Positions 46,236 to 55,887 of a DNA stretch of 64,000 bases are shown here, one piece after another (positions within the stretch are counted from its first letter, which is position 1; each line of letters opens with the position of its first letter). A program made the translations under genes and the position numbers. The notes beneath the pieces were generated by a model that did not search any database, had not been told where the DNA came from, and worked only from the letters and a program-made list of their open reading frames with translations. This DNA is from Loripinus fragilis (lineage: Eukaryota > Mollusca > Bivalvia > Lucinida > Lucinidae), in NCBI GenBank assembly GCA_964019695.1, contig OZ026526.1, positions 13,537,754 through 13,601,753 on the forward strand, written 5' to 3'.

Positions 46236-46433
46236 TGTTTGTTTTTTGTTTGATTTGATTCTTTACATCCCATCAACAATATTTCAGTTATGAAGGGACG
46301 GGTCTTCCTGGGTTGAACCAGTACTAAGCTAGGATTAATGTTCTTGCTTAAGGACACAAGGCAGTGACGCTGGTGAGGCTCGAACCCTCGGTCTCGAGTC
46401 AAGCACTCTACTGACTGAGCCACTGCGCTCCCT
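46236..46433 (-). mobile_element. tRNA-derived SINE (minus strand)
   Basis: The complement of GGGAGCGCAGTGGCTCAGTC at the 46433 end, a B box GGTTCGAGCCT (complement at 46377-46387), and the body and tail (TTGATTTGATTCTTTACATC on the plus strand) match the SINE at 15543-15748. It appears full length. Confidence 0.8.
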
Positions 46434-47151
46434 TTAAACCCATACTGTAAAATACATTTCCAGTTCAAGATTCCATCAACAAAGAGTAGAAAATTTCAAA
46501 AACAGAGCCGTCCCCAGGGGGTTCTTTGATATTTTCATATACACGTAGGCTCGGGTCATTTTTTGCGTCCGAAGTTTTGAATTTCATTATTTTTGTGATT
46601 TTCAGAAAAATGATTTTTGGGTATGAAGATTTGTTGGATATTTTGAGGAGTCATCACAAAATTGGACTATATTTAGGGGTCATTTCTATGCATATCAGGG
46701 TCTTTACTTCAGATCATTGTACAGCATGGGGGATATTTATTTTATTTTTCAAATATTATTTTGGGTGCCTGAAATTCGTGATATTTTTGGGGTGAACGGT
46801 AGATGCTGGGGCCGGGCCTAAGTATGAAGAAAACATGAGAGTACCACCCCCCCCCCCCCCCCCCCCTCGGAAACCAAGCTTATGTTGTGTTTGTTCCGTG
46901 TCTGTGCCAGTACATTGCCGTTTTGTACAAGGCGAGCGACTTAATCACTACAACACGGAAGTTTTTCTTATGGCTGCTCCGTAGCTGTACCGGTATAGTA
47001 CTTAGCTGAGAGTGTTTATTGTTGTGTGTAACTTTAGTATGACCAGAAGCGCAGGGCCACAGCTTAAAGTCTCATCCGATACTGTAAAACTCACGTGGAG
47101 AAGAGGATCAAACTCGGGACCCCTTGGTATAAGTCGAATACACCACGCCGA
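46434..47151. other. unassigned DNA with a 20-base C run
   Basis: C20 at 46847-46866. GCGAGCGACTTAATCACTAC near 46932 and AGGATCAAACTCGGGACCCC near 47105 look like degenerate tRNA-type boxes, possibly another SINE family. No gene is seen. Confidence 0.4.
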
Positions 47152-47155
47152 TTGT

Positions 47156-47226
<71 letters not shown>
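47152..47226. repeat. (TTG)n microsatellite
   Basis: About 24 uninterrupted TTG/GTT units. The poly-Leu frame across it is an artefact. Confidence 0.95.
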
Positions 47227-47228
<2 letters not shown>

Positions 47229-47400
47229 ATGGTTGTGGTCGTGTTCCTTGGCTATAACCAGTTCTGGCCGAGTGGGTTTATATTTTGTGTGGTTTTATGT
47301 CCAGGAGCATCCGAAGGCTCACCGGCAGTTTATTGCGAAAGCCTATACTTGTAACACACATTCGCACTGTGTTTAGAACTTATTCGAGAAAAGTATTAAT

Positions 47401-47639
47401 TGAGCCGTGACACGTGATTTCCAACAATGTGGCATTTTGACAAGGGTAGACTCAGGCAAGCCTGTGCAGCCTTTTTTTAAGCTTAGAAACTCCAAATGAT
47501 GTTCAGTCAGCAGCTTAACACTCATAGAATATTCAAGCGACAAGCAAAGGCTCTGATCAGACTGTGTGTATGCGTAGGCTGATTTGAGGCTTTGCTGGTT
47601 GCACATACCACATTGTTGGAAATCTCATGCACTGGCTCA
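47401..47639. mobile_element. TGAGCCGTGAC-type MITE (copy 2, reverse)
   Basis: Ends TGAGCCGTGACACGTGATTT and GAAATCTCATGCACTGGCTCA. The inner CAACAATGTGG / CCACATTGTTGG pair and the GGCTCTGATCAGACTGTGTG core match 21232-21470 in reverse orientation. AATT lies at both edges (a possible four-base duplication). Confidence 0.8.
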
Positions 47640-47689
47640 ATTCTTATATCTTCTTATATTCAGGGTGGGGAGAAAGACGCCTAGATATC

Positions 47690-47830
47690 GGTCTGAACCT
47701 GCATCATCAGGCTTTGCTCTTGCTGTGTGTATGTAAATGCGAGAAGCGAAGGCTCAGACGAAATGCTTTTTAATAATGCATGTATGCTCCTTCGCTGCTC
47801 GCATATGCAATTGGTACGATTGTTTAAGTA
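47690..47830. mobile_element. hairpin MITE related to 61350-61440
   Basis: GTAAATGCGAGAAGCGAAGG with CTCAGACGAAATGC and CTCCTTCGCTGCTCGCATAT form a long imperfect stem. GAACCTGCATCATCAGG flanks it. The copy at 61350 has the better palindrome. Confidence 0.55.
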
Positions 47831-47989
47831 TGGGTCTGATCACCATTGTAAGTTGATAAGTCTCTATGCATGTGCATAATTTGAAACGCAGACCCGAATA
47901 AGAAATCCGAGTTGTCTATGTAACCTATGCTCGAGTATTCGATTATTGTAAGTTGTAAGATCATGTACCTGTACACGTCCTGAACTCAA

Positions 47990-48524
47990 CAACCGCTCCC
48001 TGCCAAAAATCAAAGTCACGGATATCCATAGCCTTTACAAAAATGTTCAAGGTGACGGGAAGCCGCTACAATCGAAAACTTCAAGGTCACGGATATCCGT
48101 GACTCTCGTTTCAAAACTAAGAAAATCGCAAGTTTTTGATACCGAGTAACTCCATATAAATGCCGAGTAACCTGAACAACTCGAAGTTAAGTTGAAGCTC
48201 AAGGCAGTATTTTATGCAATCGTTATTGTCCTGTTAGAAAAAATTGAATTTTAACAGCAATATATTGTCATCTTTACCAGCGTCTCCAGCTCCTTCTGAC
48301 CACATGTTTTCCTTCTCTTCGCTTCAAAATCACCCGGCTGTAAACTTTATCTTACGTCATCAGAAGATTGGTTACCGGCACACATTCCAGGAAACTTTTG
48401 GTTTTCAAGCACTTAAGATAAGTTGGGAAAACGGAAAAGTAGGTACTCGTTGCAAAGTCGCGGACTTCCGCGACAAAGGTTAGCCGCGGAATTCCGTGTG
48501 ATCCTTACCTGTTGTTTAAAGGGC
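47990..48524 (-). repeat. CG-containing repeat with GTCACGGATATCCGTGAC palindrome
   Basis: 48450-48524 is the reverse complement of 37405-37480 (CGGAATTCCGCGG). Upstream, GTCACGGATATCCGTGAC at 48086-48103 is a perfect 18-bp palindrome, with a half-copy AGTCACGGATATCCATAGCC at 48013. A 79-codon frame at 48244-48483 lies inside (starts at TTG, Ser/Phe-rich) and is not convincing as a gene. Confidence 0.5.
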
Positions 48525-48631
48525 ATAGCATGTTGAATGTATTTAAAGTGTCCTAATATTTATGGTATACATGACGCATGTATATCCCTATATGAGACAA
48601 TATATTGAACACTAAAGTATTTACCTGTTAT

Positions 48632-48820
48632 TACTCTTTGCATGCCAGTGGATAATTTTGTCGTCTGCCAATAACCTTTGGCAAACAGTTTGAACCCAGA
48701 TGAAGACCAATAGAATGTCGGTCTTGATCTGGATCCAAACTGTTTGACACTCTGATGGTGGTCCTGGGTGGTTTATTTTTAAAAACTTAATTTTGAAGAA
48801 AGTCAGCAGACGAAAATAAA
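48632..48820. mobile_element. GTCGTCTGCTG-type MITE (copy 7)
   Basis: TGTCGTCTGCCAATAACC and AAGTCAGCAGACG are the ends. The core is AACAGTTTGAACCCAGATGA / TGATCTGGATCCAAACTGTT. Nearly complete. Confidence 0.75.
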
Positions 48821-49097
48821 AATATGAACAATTCCCTAGCATGCAAATAGATAAGTATAGGACGTTTGCAAAATAATGTGTCATTTAAGAACAGTGAGAT
48901 TTTTTCTTATGAAAAAATGCATAAAACCTTGCTAATTCTACTTTTAATCTTTGAGTACTTTATACTAAACGAGCACAGAATACAAAGCAATTTAGGAGGT
49001 TGGTTCTAGAGAACTTCATAACTGTCATTAATTTCTTATTTGGTAGAAAAGGCATTTTGTGGGCTTAGGCCCTGGGTTTTTGGGCTGCTGAACATCT

Positions 49098-49192
49098 TTC
49101 CCCCCCGTGTGCCAGCAAGCCACTTCCATACAAAGTGTAAAATATGGTAACACATATGCAGGCAAAAGCTTTTGCTGGCACACGGGGGGGAA
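49098..49192. mobile_element. small hairpin element, CCCCGTGTGCCAGCAA arms
   Basis: TTCCCCCCGTGTGCCAGCAA (49098-49117) and TTGCTGGCACACGGGGGGGAA (49172-49192) are inverted and essentially perfect, enclosing 54 bases. A minimal MITE or hairpin remnant. Confidence 0.7.
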
Positions 49193-50095
49193 TGATATTT
49201 TAAAAAATGTTTTCGGATTCCTATATATCTTAATGTAAAACTGATTGTTCTACACAAAATTTTACATCTTTGAAGCATTTAATATCGAAAACGGATTTCA
49301 CAGCCACAAAGTACTCAGGTCAGGGTAGCACCAAGGCGAAGAAAGGGACGATTGACAAACTTTTATTTTTACTTAAAACCATAGGCATTTACCCATAGCA
49401 AGTGTCAATGATCCTTTGTATAAGCTCAAATTGAGATTAGTCTGCACCATAAGATGTTTGTATGGCGATCAGCGAGAGCTCTGACGATCTTGTACAAAGG
49501 CGCAGTCCTGCCTGGAACTGTGCTGCTACCACACCCAAATGAGAAATGTGCATGTCTTACATAACATTTACGCAAACTTGACAACGATCAAGTTACGTTG
49601 AGGATTTTAATGTGAATTTATCACTTCTCACGTAATAGCAACATGATTGTATTATTCGGAATAAAGATACATTCCGAGAAATTGACATGTACACAGACGG
49701 GCAAAAGAAACGCTACATCTAAAATTTGCGATAAATAATTAAGAAGGAAAAAATAATGACAGCAGTTAAAATATATACAATGTACATGTATATTAGCCAA
49801 CACACCTGGTAAACAATATCGACAAATTATAATAACCCCGAGGCTTGACTCAAGACTCTGGTCATGGTAAGCTTGTGCAGCTCGTGTGCAGCCACATGCA
49901 ATACAGGACAAAAATTTAACGTACCGGATCTTTTGCCCGTCAGTATATTTCAATTCAACTAAAATATCGACTTCTTCACAATTAAATATATAGAATGTGC
50001 GTTTCGTTTTTCACTCTTTACACATGAATGGACCAGCTGGGCTACAGGTAGATGCCTCAATTTCGGTCTGACTTTTCATCCACGTCAATAGTTTG
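49193..50095. other. no recognisable gene
   Basis: A 110-codon minus frame at 49621-49953 is Cys/Leu/Tyr-rich in an AT-rich stretch and has no motif I know. I regard it as fortuitous. No repeat match is seen. Confidence 0.4.
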
Positions 50096-50269
50096 TTTGT
50101 TTGTTTGATTTGATTCTTTACGTCCCATCAACAATCTTTAAGTTAAACAGGGACGGGTCTTCCTGGGTTGAACCAGTACTAAGCTAGGATAAATGTGTCT
50201 TCTCCAAGGACCACAACGCAGTGACGCCGATGAGGCTCGAACCCGCGGCCCCTTGGTCTCGAGTCAAGT
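50096..50269 (-). mobile_element. tRNA-derived SINE (minus strand), head truncated
   Basis: TTGATTTGATTCTTTACGTC, GGGTTGAACCAGTACTAAGC and the B-box complement AGGCTCGAACCC (50232) match the SINE family. The tRNA-like head stops after GGTCTCGAGTCAAG, before the A box. Confidence 0.75.
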
Positions 50270-50369
50270 GTATGCAAGCAGTGAAGACAGACGAGACTGC
50301 GCCATTGATAAGAACCCAAATCACATTTAATCTAAATATTCAAAAGAAAAGGTGCATGAAGTGTGTTAA

Positions 50370-50545
50370 CTCTTTCTTTGCCAGCGGCGACTTTTGTTGT
50401 CTGCTGATAAACTTTGCAAACAGTTTGGACCCAGATCAGGACCGACCCAACGTCGGTCCTGTTCTTGATGCAAACCGTTTGACATCCTGATAGGGTTCCT
50501 TAAATTTAAAAAATATATATTTTTCAAAAAGTCAGCAGACGACAA
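50370..50545. mobile_element. GTCGTCTGCTG-type MITE (copy 8)
   Basis: Ends TTGTTGTCTGCTGATAA and AAGTCAGCAGACGAC. The core CAGTTTGGACCCAGATCAGG leads to a 9-bp stem AGGACCGAC / GTCGGTCCT. A subfamily variant with a different loop from 19797-19948. Confidence 0.8.
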
Positions 50546-50797
50546 TAAAGAAAAAAAAAATACCCTGCATTCAAAGAATTAAGGCGCTCACATGACATAT
50601 CATAAGTGCTCTCTAATGACTGTGGCGTTAAAATTGAATTAAAAAATACATTTTACACTCAACTGGCACTCCGTGGAGCATTTAAGACGTCTAAAGCATT
50701 TGTAATTTCCGTGAATGTAATTTATTCTTAAGTCTTCTCGTTCATAGTGAAGTTTGCATGCTTTAAAATAAATCTCTTGGGTTCTATGTTGGACGTG

Positions 50798-51053
50798 ACG
50801 GCCTTACTGTCTTGCCAACCAAGAGCGACAGTGACGTAATAGTTTGTTTACAATTGTTAAGTAAATCATTAACTTGTACAGTCCACTTGAGCTAACATGA
50901 ATCGATAGATCACTTGTGTATTAATCCTATCCACAGGATAGGATTAATACACAAGTAATTTATCGATTATAAGACCCTTATAAGACCCGATAACTTTGTA
51001 AACAAAACATGATGTCACTGTCACTCTTGGCTGGTACGACAGTAACTGCATGT
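50798..51053. mobile_element. large foldback MITE with near-perfect centre
   Basis: Outer arms: CCTTACTGTCTTGCCAACCA with AGAGCGACAGTGACGTAA pairs with TGATGTCACTGTCACTCTTG and GCTGGTACGACAGTAACTG. Centre: CACTTGTGTATTAATCCTAT with CC, then ACA, then GGATAGGATTAATACACAAG (50911-50955), bounded by ATCGAT on both sides (50901, 50962). Overall stem about 120 bp per arm. Confidence 0.75.
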
Positions 51054-51204
51054 ATGCTGGCTAATTCTGCATGTTGTTTTTTTCGTCTCCTGATTTATTT
51101 TTATTAACAGGTAAGTCTTCTAAATTATCTTTCAGAAATATCGTCAAAATGTGAAAAGTTTCAACCCTGGACACGACCAACGTTTCGTTTGGCATGAATG
51201 GTCT

Positions 51205-51247
51205 GGATCCAAACTGTTTGCAACAGGTAAGAGTCGCCACTAGCATG
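51205..51247. mobile_element. GTCGTCTGCTG-type MITE fragment (copy 9)
   Basis: TCTGGATCCAAACTGTTTGC followed by AAGAGTCGCCACTAGCA is the right core of the family; the rest is lost. Confidence 0.45.
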
Positions 51248-51710
51248 TATATTAATATACTTTTCGCTTACTGTAAAGGCGGCAACTTTAATATACATAT
51301 ATGGGCGAGGTTCGGCTATTTGATCTGCTAAACAAGGCAAATCAGGTTCTATTTATAATTTGGTGTAGAATTAATAAATTATTTGGGCTGCCCAAACGTG
51401 CGCGCATTTTTTGAAAATCCTAATGTATACACACTGAACTCACATCTATTAAACCCTTAATGCGCATAATCACAAAACACACCCTATACCCGGGATGCAA
51501 CATTTTTGTTTACATCACAGATCAGAAACAACCTAACACGTCGCGTGCGAGAATGGATTGTGGTAAGTTGACGTTGTTTTTACTTTTACAGACGTTAAAC
51601 GAGGAGTTGCGAGTCAAGATTTTGCAGAGAAACATACAGTACCTACCTTTGTGTTTCGCCATAAGTAGTAGTTTAAAAAGGATCCCTTTGCAACAGAAAT
51701 AATATGTTTT

Positions 51711-51983
51711 TCATGAGAATATTCCACCAAAGACACCAAAATCGGTTACACTTGCTAATTGCTCCAGTTCTTTTTGTCTGATTGTCCTAGTCGAAAGTTC
51801 AGGGTATACCTGAAACATTCTTTGTAACGTATCATCAGGAGACAATAGTGAAATCAAGCCAGCTTTTACAAAATATGGTGCTAAACACACACAGGGTAGT
51901 TCGACTGGGATACTATCACCATCGATGAGTGAATAACCTGGATACAAGCAACATCGGAGAGGTTTTTTTAAAAAATGAAACAA
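51711..51983 (-). CDS. open frame shared by both duplication arms, left copy
   Basis: Residues YPGYSLIDGDSIPVELPCVC, LAPYFVKAGLISLLSPDDTL and QRMFQVYPELSTRTIRQKEL are followed by ASVTDFGVFGGIFS and a stop. There is no ATG in good position (the frame opens at TTG), so if real it would be an internal or terminal exon. The composition is protein-like and not low complexity. I do not recognise the family. Compared with the right arm I count three amino-acid changes (Y/N, D/H, G/R) and one silent change, which gives no sign of purifying selection since duplication. Confidence 0.3.
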   Translation of the reverse strand: MFHFLKKPLRCCLYPGYSLIDGDSIPVELPCVCLAPYFVKAGLISLLSPDDTLQRMFQVYPELSTRTIRQKELEQLASVTDFGVFGGIFS

Positions 51984-52135
51984 CTTCCAGCAAAGAGTAC
52001 GGCCAAAAAAGATATAGTTTACATCGGAGACTTTTGCTTATTGAAAAGCGCAAGTTCCACGGACGCCAGAAGTTTCCAGATGTGGTTAGAATGATCTCGA
52101 TTTAAACTTTACATTTTAGAACAGCTTTGCTAATA

Positions 52136-52373
52136 TGAGCCGCTACATGTGGTTTCCAACAATGTGGCATTTTGACAAGTGTAGACTCAGGCGAGCCTGT
52201 ACAGCCTCCTTTTAAGCTTAGAAACTCCAAACGCTGTTCGGTCAGTAACTTAACAGTCAAAGAATATGCAAGCGAGTAGCAAAGGCTCTGATCAGACTGC
52301 GCATATGCGCAGGCTGGTCTGAGCCTTTGTGGGTCGCACATACCAAATTGTTGGAAATCTAAAGTCACGGCTA
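52136..52373. mobile_element. TGAGCCGTGAC-type MITE (copy 3, reverse)
   Basis: TATGAGCCGCTACATGTGGT with CCAACAATGTGG at one end; CAAATTGTTGGAAATCTAAA with GTCACGGCTAAA at the other. The core CTGCGCATATGCGCAGGCTG is a near-perfect palindrome. It forms the inner end of the left duplication arm. Confidence 0.8.
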
Positions 52374-52574
52374 AATTATTTATTTTACCAATGGGAAACA
52401 CGTACACTTATCTGACGATTCACTTGGGGAACACGTTTCCGTTACATATTAAGAATTCAAGATACGCTATTCAATCCATGAAGTAAAGCTTGTCTGAGTT
52501 TTTTTTCTATCAGTTGGACCGGGGCCTAACAAGGCCCCTTCCTGATGAGAATTCCTGGATTCGCGCATGTCGGG

Positions 52575-52640
52575 TCTGTTCTTGGTCCAAACTGTTTAGA
52601 AAGGTTATCAGCAGGCAACACTAGCAGGCAAAGAGTAAAT
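52575..52640. mobile_element. GTCGTCTGCTG-type MITE fragment (copy 10)
   Basis: GTTCTTGGTCCAAACTGTTT followed by AGAAAGGTTATCAGCAGGCA and AGCAGGCAAAGAG is the right half of the family. Confidence 0.5.
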
Positions 52641-52934
52641 TAATTACTTCACGTGTAAATGCAAGTCATTTTCTATACTGGGACGTTACAGTCATGAAAA
52701 TACTGTAAGCTCATGCCAGGGTCGGCAACAAAGGCAACTTTGACGAAGTTTTGGCTTCATTAATACAAGCACACACGGGTGCTTTACAACCGTTAATATA
52801 CGGAAAAGAATGTTATATCGTCATTGTTATATATCTTTCTTACAAGCACAAGCAGTTCCAAATAATTTGATTCAATTGTATGCAGAACTCATGAAGCGTA
52901 CAACGAAACCACACTTGATAGGGAGCAATCCTAA

Positions 52935-53240
52935 ACGTCAATACTATCGACGAACGTAGACCAAAAATAGTTTGGCACATAGTTTTTGATTGCCATTAGT
53001 CGCCCGACTGGCGACAAATGGCAATCGAAAACACTCGTTGTAGCTATTTCTGATCCGCGTTCGTCGATGTATAGCGTTTTCGATTGCCGTCTATCCGGTG
53101 TGGAAACAAAACTATTTTTTCAACTGTTAATTATTCCTAGTAGCCCTAGTTTCGGATTGTTTTGGCTACGATTTCAGTATAATCAATAAACACATCAGAT
53201 AGGTGGCAATCGAACACGTTAATACTATCGACGAACGTAT
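52935..53240. repeat. direct repeats of AATACTATCGACGAACGTA around a hairpin
   Basis: AATACTATCGACGAACGTA occurs at about 52941 and again at about 53222, 281 bp apart and direct. Between them lie TTCGATTGCC / GGCAATCGAA in both orientations. A hairpin, GATTGCCATTAGTCGCC with GGCGACAAATGGCAATC, spans 52989-53027. The centre also has CGTTCGTCGAT (the complement of the terminal word). A 67-codon frame here is fortuitous. Confidence 0.6.
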
Positions 53241-53267
53241 AAGGTATATAACAAAATGCATTAAAAG

Positions 53268-53560
53268 CTCCCCCCCACCCCCGGTGGCTTAGGCTGCTGT
53301 CGTGGCTCTATTGTTGTGTATTTATTGTTTTATGCTCCTCCCATTGTTTCTGGGGGTTCTGTGTTGGTCTTTGATTTGGTATGCATTACTTTGACTTTTC
53401 TAGTTTTGTTATAGGACGAGAAAGCTGGTTCCTTTGCTTTTATTGCATTTTGGGTGTCTTGTTACTGTAAATGTCTTGTAGCTCTTCCTCACGGTGCCAT
53501 GGGTTGGTCTGTAGTTTATGATTGTGGTATTTTCTAATCACACCCACTTACTTTTTGGTC
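53268..53560 (+). mobile_element. LINE 3' UTR fragment
   Basis: AAAATGCATTAAAAGCTCCC with CCCCCACCCCCGGTGGCTTA, TTCTGTGTTGGTCTTTGATT, GTGTCTTGTTACTGTAAATG and CTCTTCCTCACGGTGCCATG match 31860-32170 in order. Confidence 0.75.
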
Positions 53561-53769
53561 GGCGTTTTAGGACAAATGCCACCACTACCCAAAAGTACCA
53601 TAGCATATGGTAAGTGCAGAGCTAACTTTGCAAGGAGACGTAATCTCTCTTTAATTCTTACTTACTAGATATGTGTGCATGGGTGGACAGAGGCTGGATA
53701 TGCCAGTTGATCTGTCGTGAGCGATTTTGATGTGCTTGTGCGATTAAGTACACTCATGTGTGTGTTGGG

Positions 53770-53960
53770 GGGGGATTGCAGTCAGGGGCATAACTTCTAT
53801 AAGCTAAAACATAGGTCATTTAAGCAGTTACTATTATTCCTTTTCACCAATGGTTTCAAACTAACGCTGCAGGAAGTATCTCTGAAATTATTTAGGACAA
53901 TGTCAAATTTGCAATCAATAAATAAAAGCAATCTACGTTAAAAAGTGGCTAATTTGCTGG
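53770..53960 (+). repeat. dispersed repeat shared with 30150-30340
   Basis: Colinear match to 30150-30340 (see that entry). A 74-codon open frame at 53717-53941 overlaps it and is not conserved in the other copy. Confidence 0.6.
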
Positions 53961-54249
53961 ATTAAGGGGTTAGACTGGAATTAGTCCAACCAATATATAG
54001 GCACTCCTTCACATCTAAAACTCAAACAAAAGCTTCTCTCAGATAGAAAAAAACTACTTTTACCATAATGTTTATACCATTCAATTCTCTCCAGATTTTT
54101 TGAAAAGTCCGTTAGAAATTATCCAGCATGCAAATCGCTACACATCATTTTTCCGTTGTACAGCAAACTGGGCCAGCACATGTGAGCTTAGTACTTTACG
54201 CATTTGCGTAACATGAATGTTTAATGTTTAACGTGTTTTCCATTGGTGA

Positions 54250-54760
54250 AATAACCGCGACTTTCGATTTCCAACAATGTGGTATGTCCGCCCATGCGCG
54301 GATCCAGAGAGGGACAGGGGGTCCGGAGCCCCCCCCCCCCTAAAATGATAAAAATATAGGGTTTTCTAGCAATACAGGTCCGATCCCCTGAAAAATCGCA
54401 AAGCTACCAAGCCAGCATTCAATATAGGGCCATCATCGACAAAATGTTGTCATATTTGGACCCTCTCTGACAAAACTTTCTGGATCCCCGCATGACGACC
54501 CACAAAGGCTCAAACCGCGTTGGACCCCCTTTGACAAAACTATCTGGATCCCCGCATGGCGACCCAAAAAGGCTCAGACCAGCCTGCGCATATGCGCAGT
54601 CTGATCAGAGCCTTTGCTACTCGCTGGAATATTCTTTGAATGTTAAGTTACTGACCGAACAGCGTTTGGAGTTTCTAAGCTTAAAAGCAGGCTGCACAGG
54701 CTCGCCTGAGTCTACACTTGTCAAAATGCCACATTGTTGGAAACCACATGTCGCGGCTCA
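54250..54760. mobile_element. TGAGCCGTGAC-type MITE (copy 4), interrupted
   Basis: ACCGCGACTTTCGATTTCCA at the left and CCACATGTCGCGGCTCA at the right are the ends, with ACAATGTGGTATGT / ATGCCACATTGTTGG inside. The core CTGCGCATATGCGCAGTCTG is at 54582-54601. A CATGCGCGGATCC-family MITE (54293-54558) splits it near the left end. Confidence 0.8.
54293..54558. mobile_element. CATGCGCGGATCC-family MITE inserted in another MITE
   Basis: Starts CATGCGCGGATCCAGAGAGG. ACAAAACTTTCTGGATCCCC with GCATG ends at 54494, and a second near-copy (ACAAAACTATCTGGATCCCC, GCATG) ends at 54558. The 64 bp between the two ends includes ACGACCCACAAAGGCTCAAA, a piece of the host MITE, so host plus MITE end were tandemly duplicated after insertion. 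The left duplication arm lacks it, so insertion postdates the inverted duplication. Confidence 0.7.
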
Positions 54761-55417
54761 TATTAGCAAAGCTGTTCTAAAATGTAAAGTTTAAATCGAG
54801 ATCATTCTAACCACATCTAGAAACTTCTGGCGTCCGTGGAACTTGCACTTTTCAATAAGCAAAAGTCTCCGACGTAAACTATATCTTTTTTGGCCGTACT
54901 CTTTGCTGGAAGTTGTTTCATTTTCAAAAAAACCTCTCTGATGTTGCTTGTATCCAGGTAATTCACTCATCCATGGTGATAGTATCCCAGTCGAACTACC
55001 CTGTGTGTGTTTAGCACCATATTTTGTAAAAGCTGGCTTGATTTCACTATTGTCTCCTGATGATACGTTACAAAGAATGTTTCAGGTATACCCTGAACTT
55101 TCGACTAGGACAATCAGACAAAAAGAACTGGAGCAATTAGCAAGTGTAACCGATTTTCGTGTCTTTGGTGGCATATTCTCATGAAAAACTATTATTTCTG
55201 TTGCAAAGGGATCCTTTTTAAACTACTACTTATGGCGAAACATAAAGGTAGGTACACTATGTTTCTCTGCAAAATCTTGACTCGCAACTCCTCGTTTTTA
55301 CGTCTGCAAAAGTAAAAACAACGTCGACTTACCACAATTCATTTTCGCACGCGACGTGTTAGGTTGTTTCTGATCTGCGATGTAAACAAAAATGTTGCAT
55401 CCCGGGTATAGGGTGTG
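54559..55417 (-). repeat. right arm of the inverted duplication
   Basis: Reverse-complement copy of 51479-52373, ending at ATCCCGGGTATAGGGTGTG. The boundary is sharp: beyond it (ACAAAATGTATGTTTTTG) there is no further match to 51460-51478 apart from a short CACAAAA word. Confidence 0.85.
54948..55184 (+). CDS. open frame shared by both duplication arms, right copy
   Basis: Same frame as 51711-51983: YPGNSLIHGDSIPVELPCVC through ASVTDFRVFGGIFS and a stop. Upstream, a one-base difference in the A run near 54925 changes the frame relative to the left copy, so similarity in this frame starts at the TTG. AAACATAAAGGTAGGTACAC near 55238 carries a GTAGGT 5' splice-like word. Product unknown; it may equally be a fragment of an old element. 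Confidence 0.3.
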   Translation: MYPGNSLIHGDSIPVELPCVCLAPYFVKAGLISLLSPDDTLQRMFQVYPELSTRTIRQKELEQLASVTDFRVFGGIFS

Positions 55418-55464
55418 ACAAAATGTATGTTTTTGTCGTCCACTAAAATATTTGAAGCCTCATA

Positions 55465-55545
55465 GACAAACAGTGTAGACCCAGATCAGACTGCTCCTGC
55501 AGGAGCAGTCTGATCTTGGTCAACAATGTTTGCCTCTATGCTTAT
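55465..55545. mobile_element. GTCGTCTGCTG-type MITE core (copy 11)
   Basis: GTGTAGACCCAGATCAGACT with GCTCCTG, then CAGGAGCAGTCTGATCTTGG, is a near-perfect palindrome centred on CTGCAG at about 55500. It is the same core as at 19853-19910. TIRs are absent. Confidence 0.7.
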
Positions 55546-55887
55546 GTTAAATAGACATTTTCAGATGCAGTAGTTTTGCTGGGTTTTAAGGACTAAATAA
55601 TGTGTTTTGCGTCTATACTAAGGCAATGGCGTAAGAAGATACAGTTACTTTTGAATAAAACCACGCCTCATTTTCAGCCTTTACCTATGTCTAAGGTTGA
55701 CCAGTCCTAATTACGCATTCAGGAGGTGCCGCCTTTACAGTAACCAAAAAGTCATATAATACATGTATATAGTAAAAAAATCAAGCCACACATGAGAATA
55801 ACTGTTCTAATGGTACGATCATGATGAATCGAGCCGATGTCTCAAAAGATGGCCTTCGCCATGCGTTTAACTCTGCTTTGTGGTGCA
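55546..55887. other. no recognisable feature
   Basis: AT-rich DNA between two MITEs, without ORF or repeat. Confidence 0.4.

Larger units (their letters stand above)
51479..52373 (+). repeat. left arm of a ~0.9-kb inverted duplication
   Basis: The reverse complement of this stretch recurs at 54559-55417, from ACACCCTATACCCGGGATGC outward to the MITE end at 52373 / 54250. Differences are scattered single bases and short indels (for example one base near 51983 and one near 51620). The MITE at 52136-52373 is included, so duplication followed that insertion. Spacer between arms is about 1.9 kb. Confidence 0.85.

Noticed and set aside
47012..47257. Poly-leucine protein
   Set aside because: Translation of the (TTG)n microsatellite.
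49621..49953. 110-codon minus ORF as a secreted or membrane protein
   Set aside because: Hydrophobic composition follows from AT-rich DNA; no conserved motif, splice site or repeat-independent support.
52102..54794. Conserved protein family (ACAYAQSDQSLC...LVKMPHCWKP) at four loci
   Set aside because: The shared frame is the translation of the TGAGCCGTGAC MITE; similarity covers the whole element including its inverted repeats, and copies on both strands give it.
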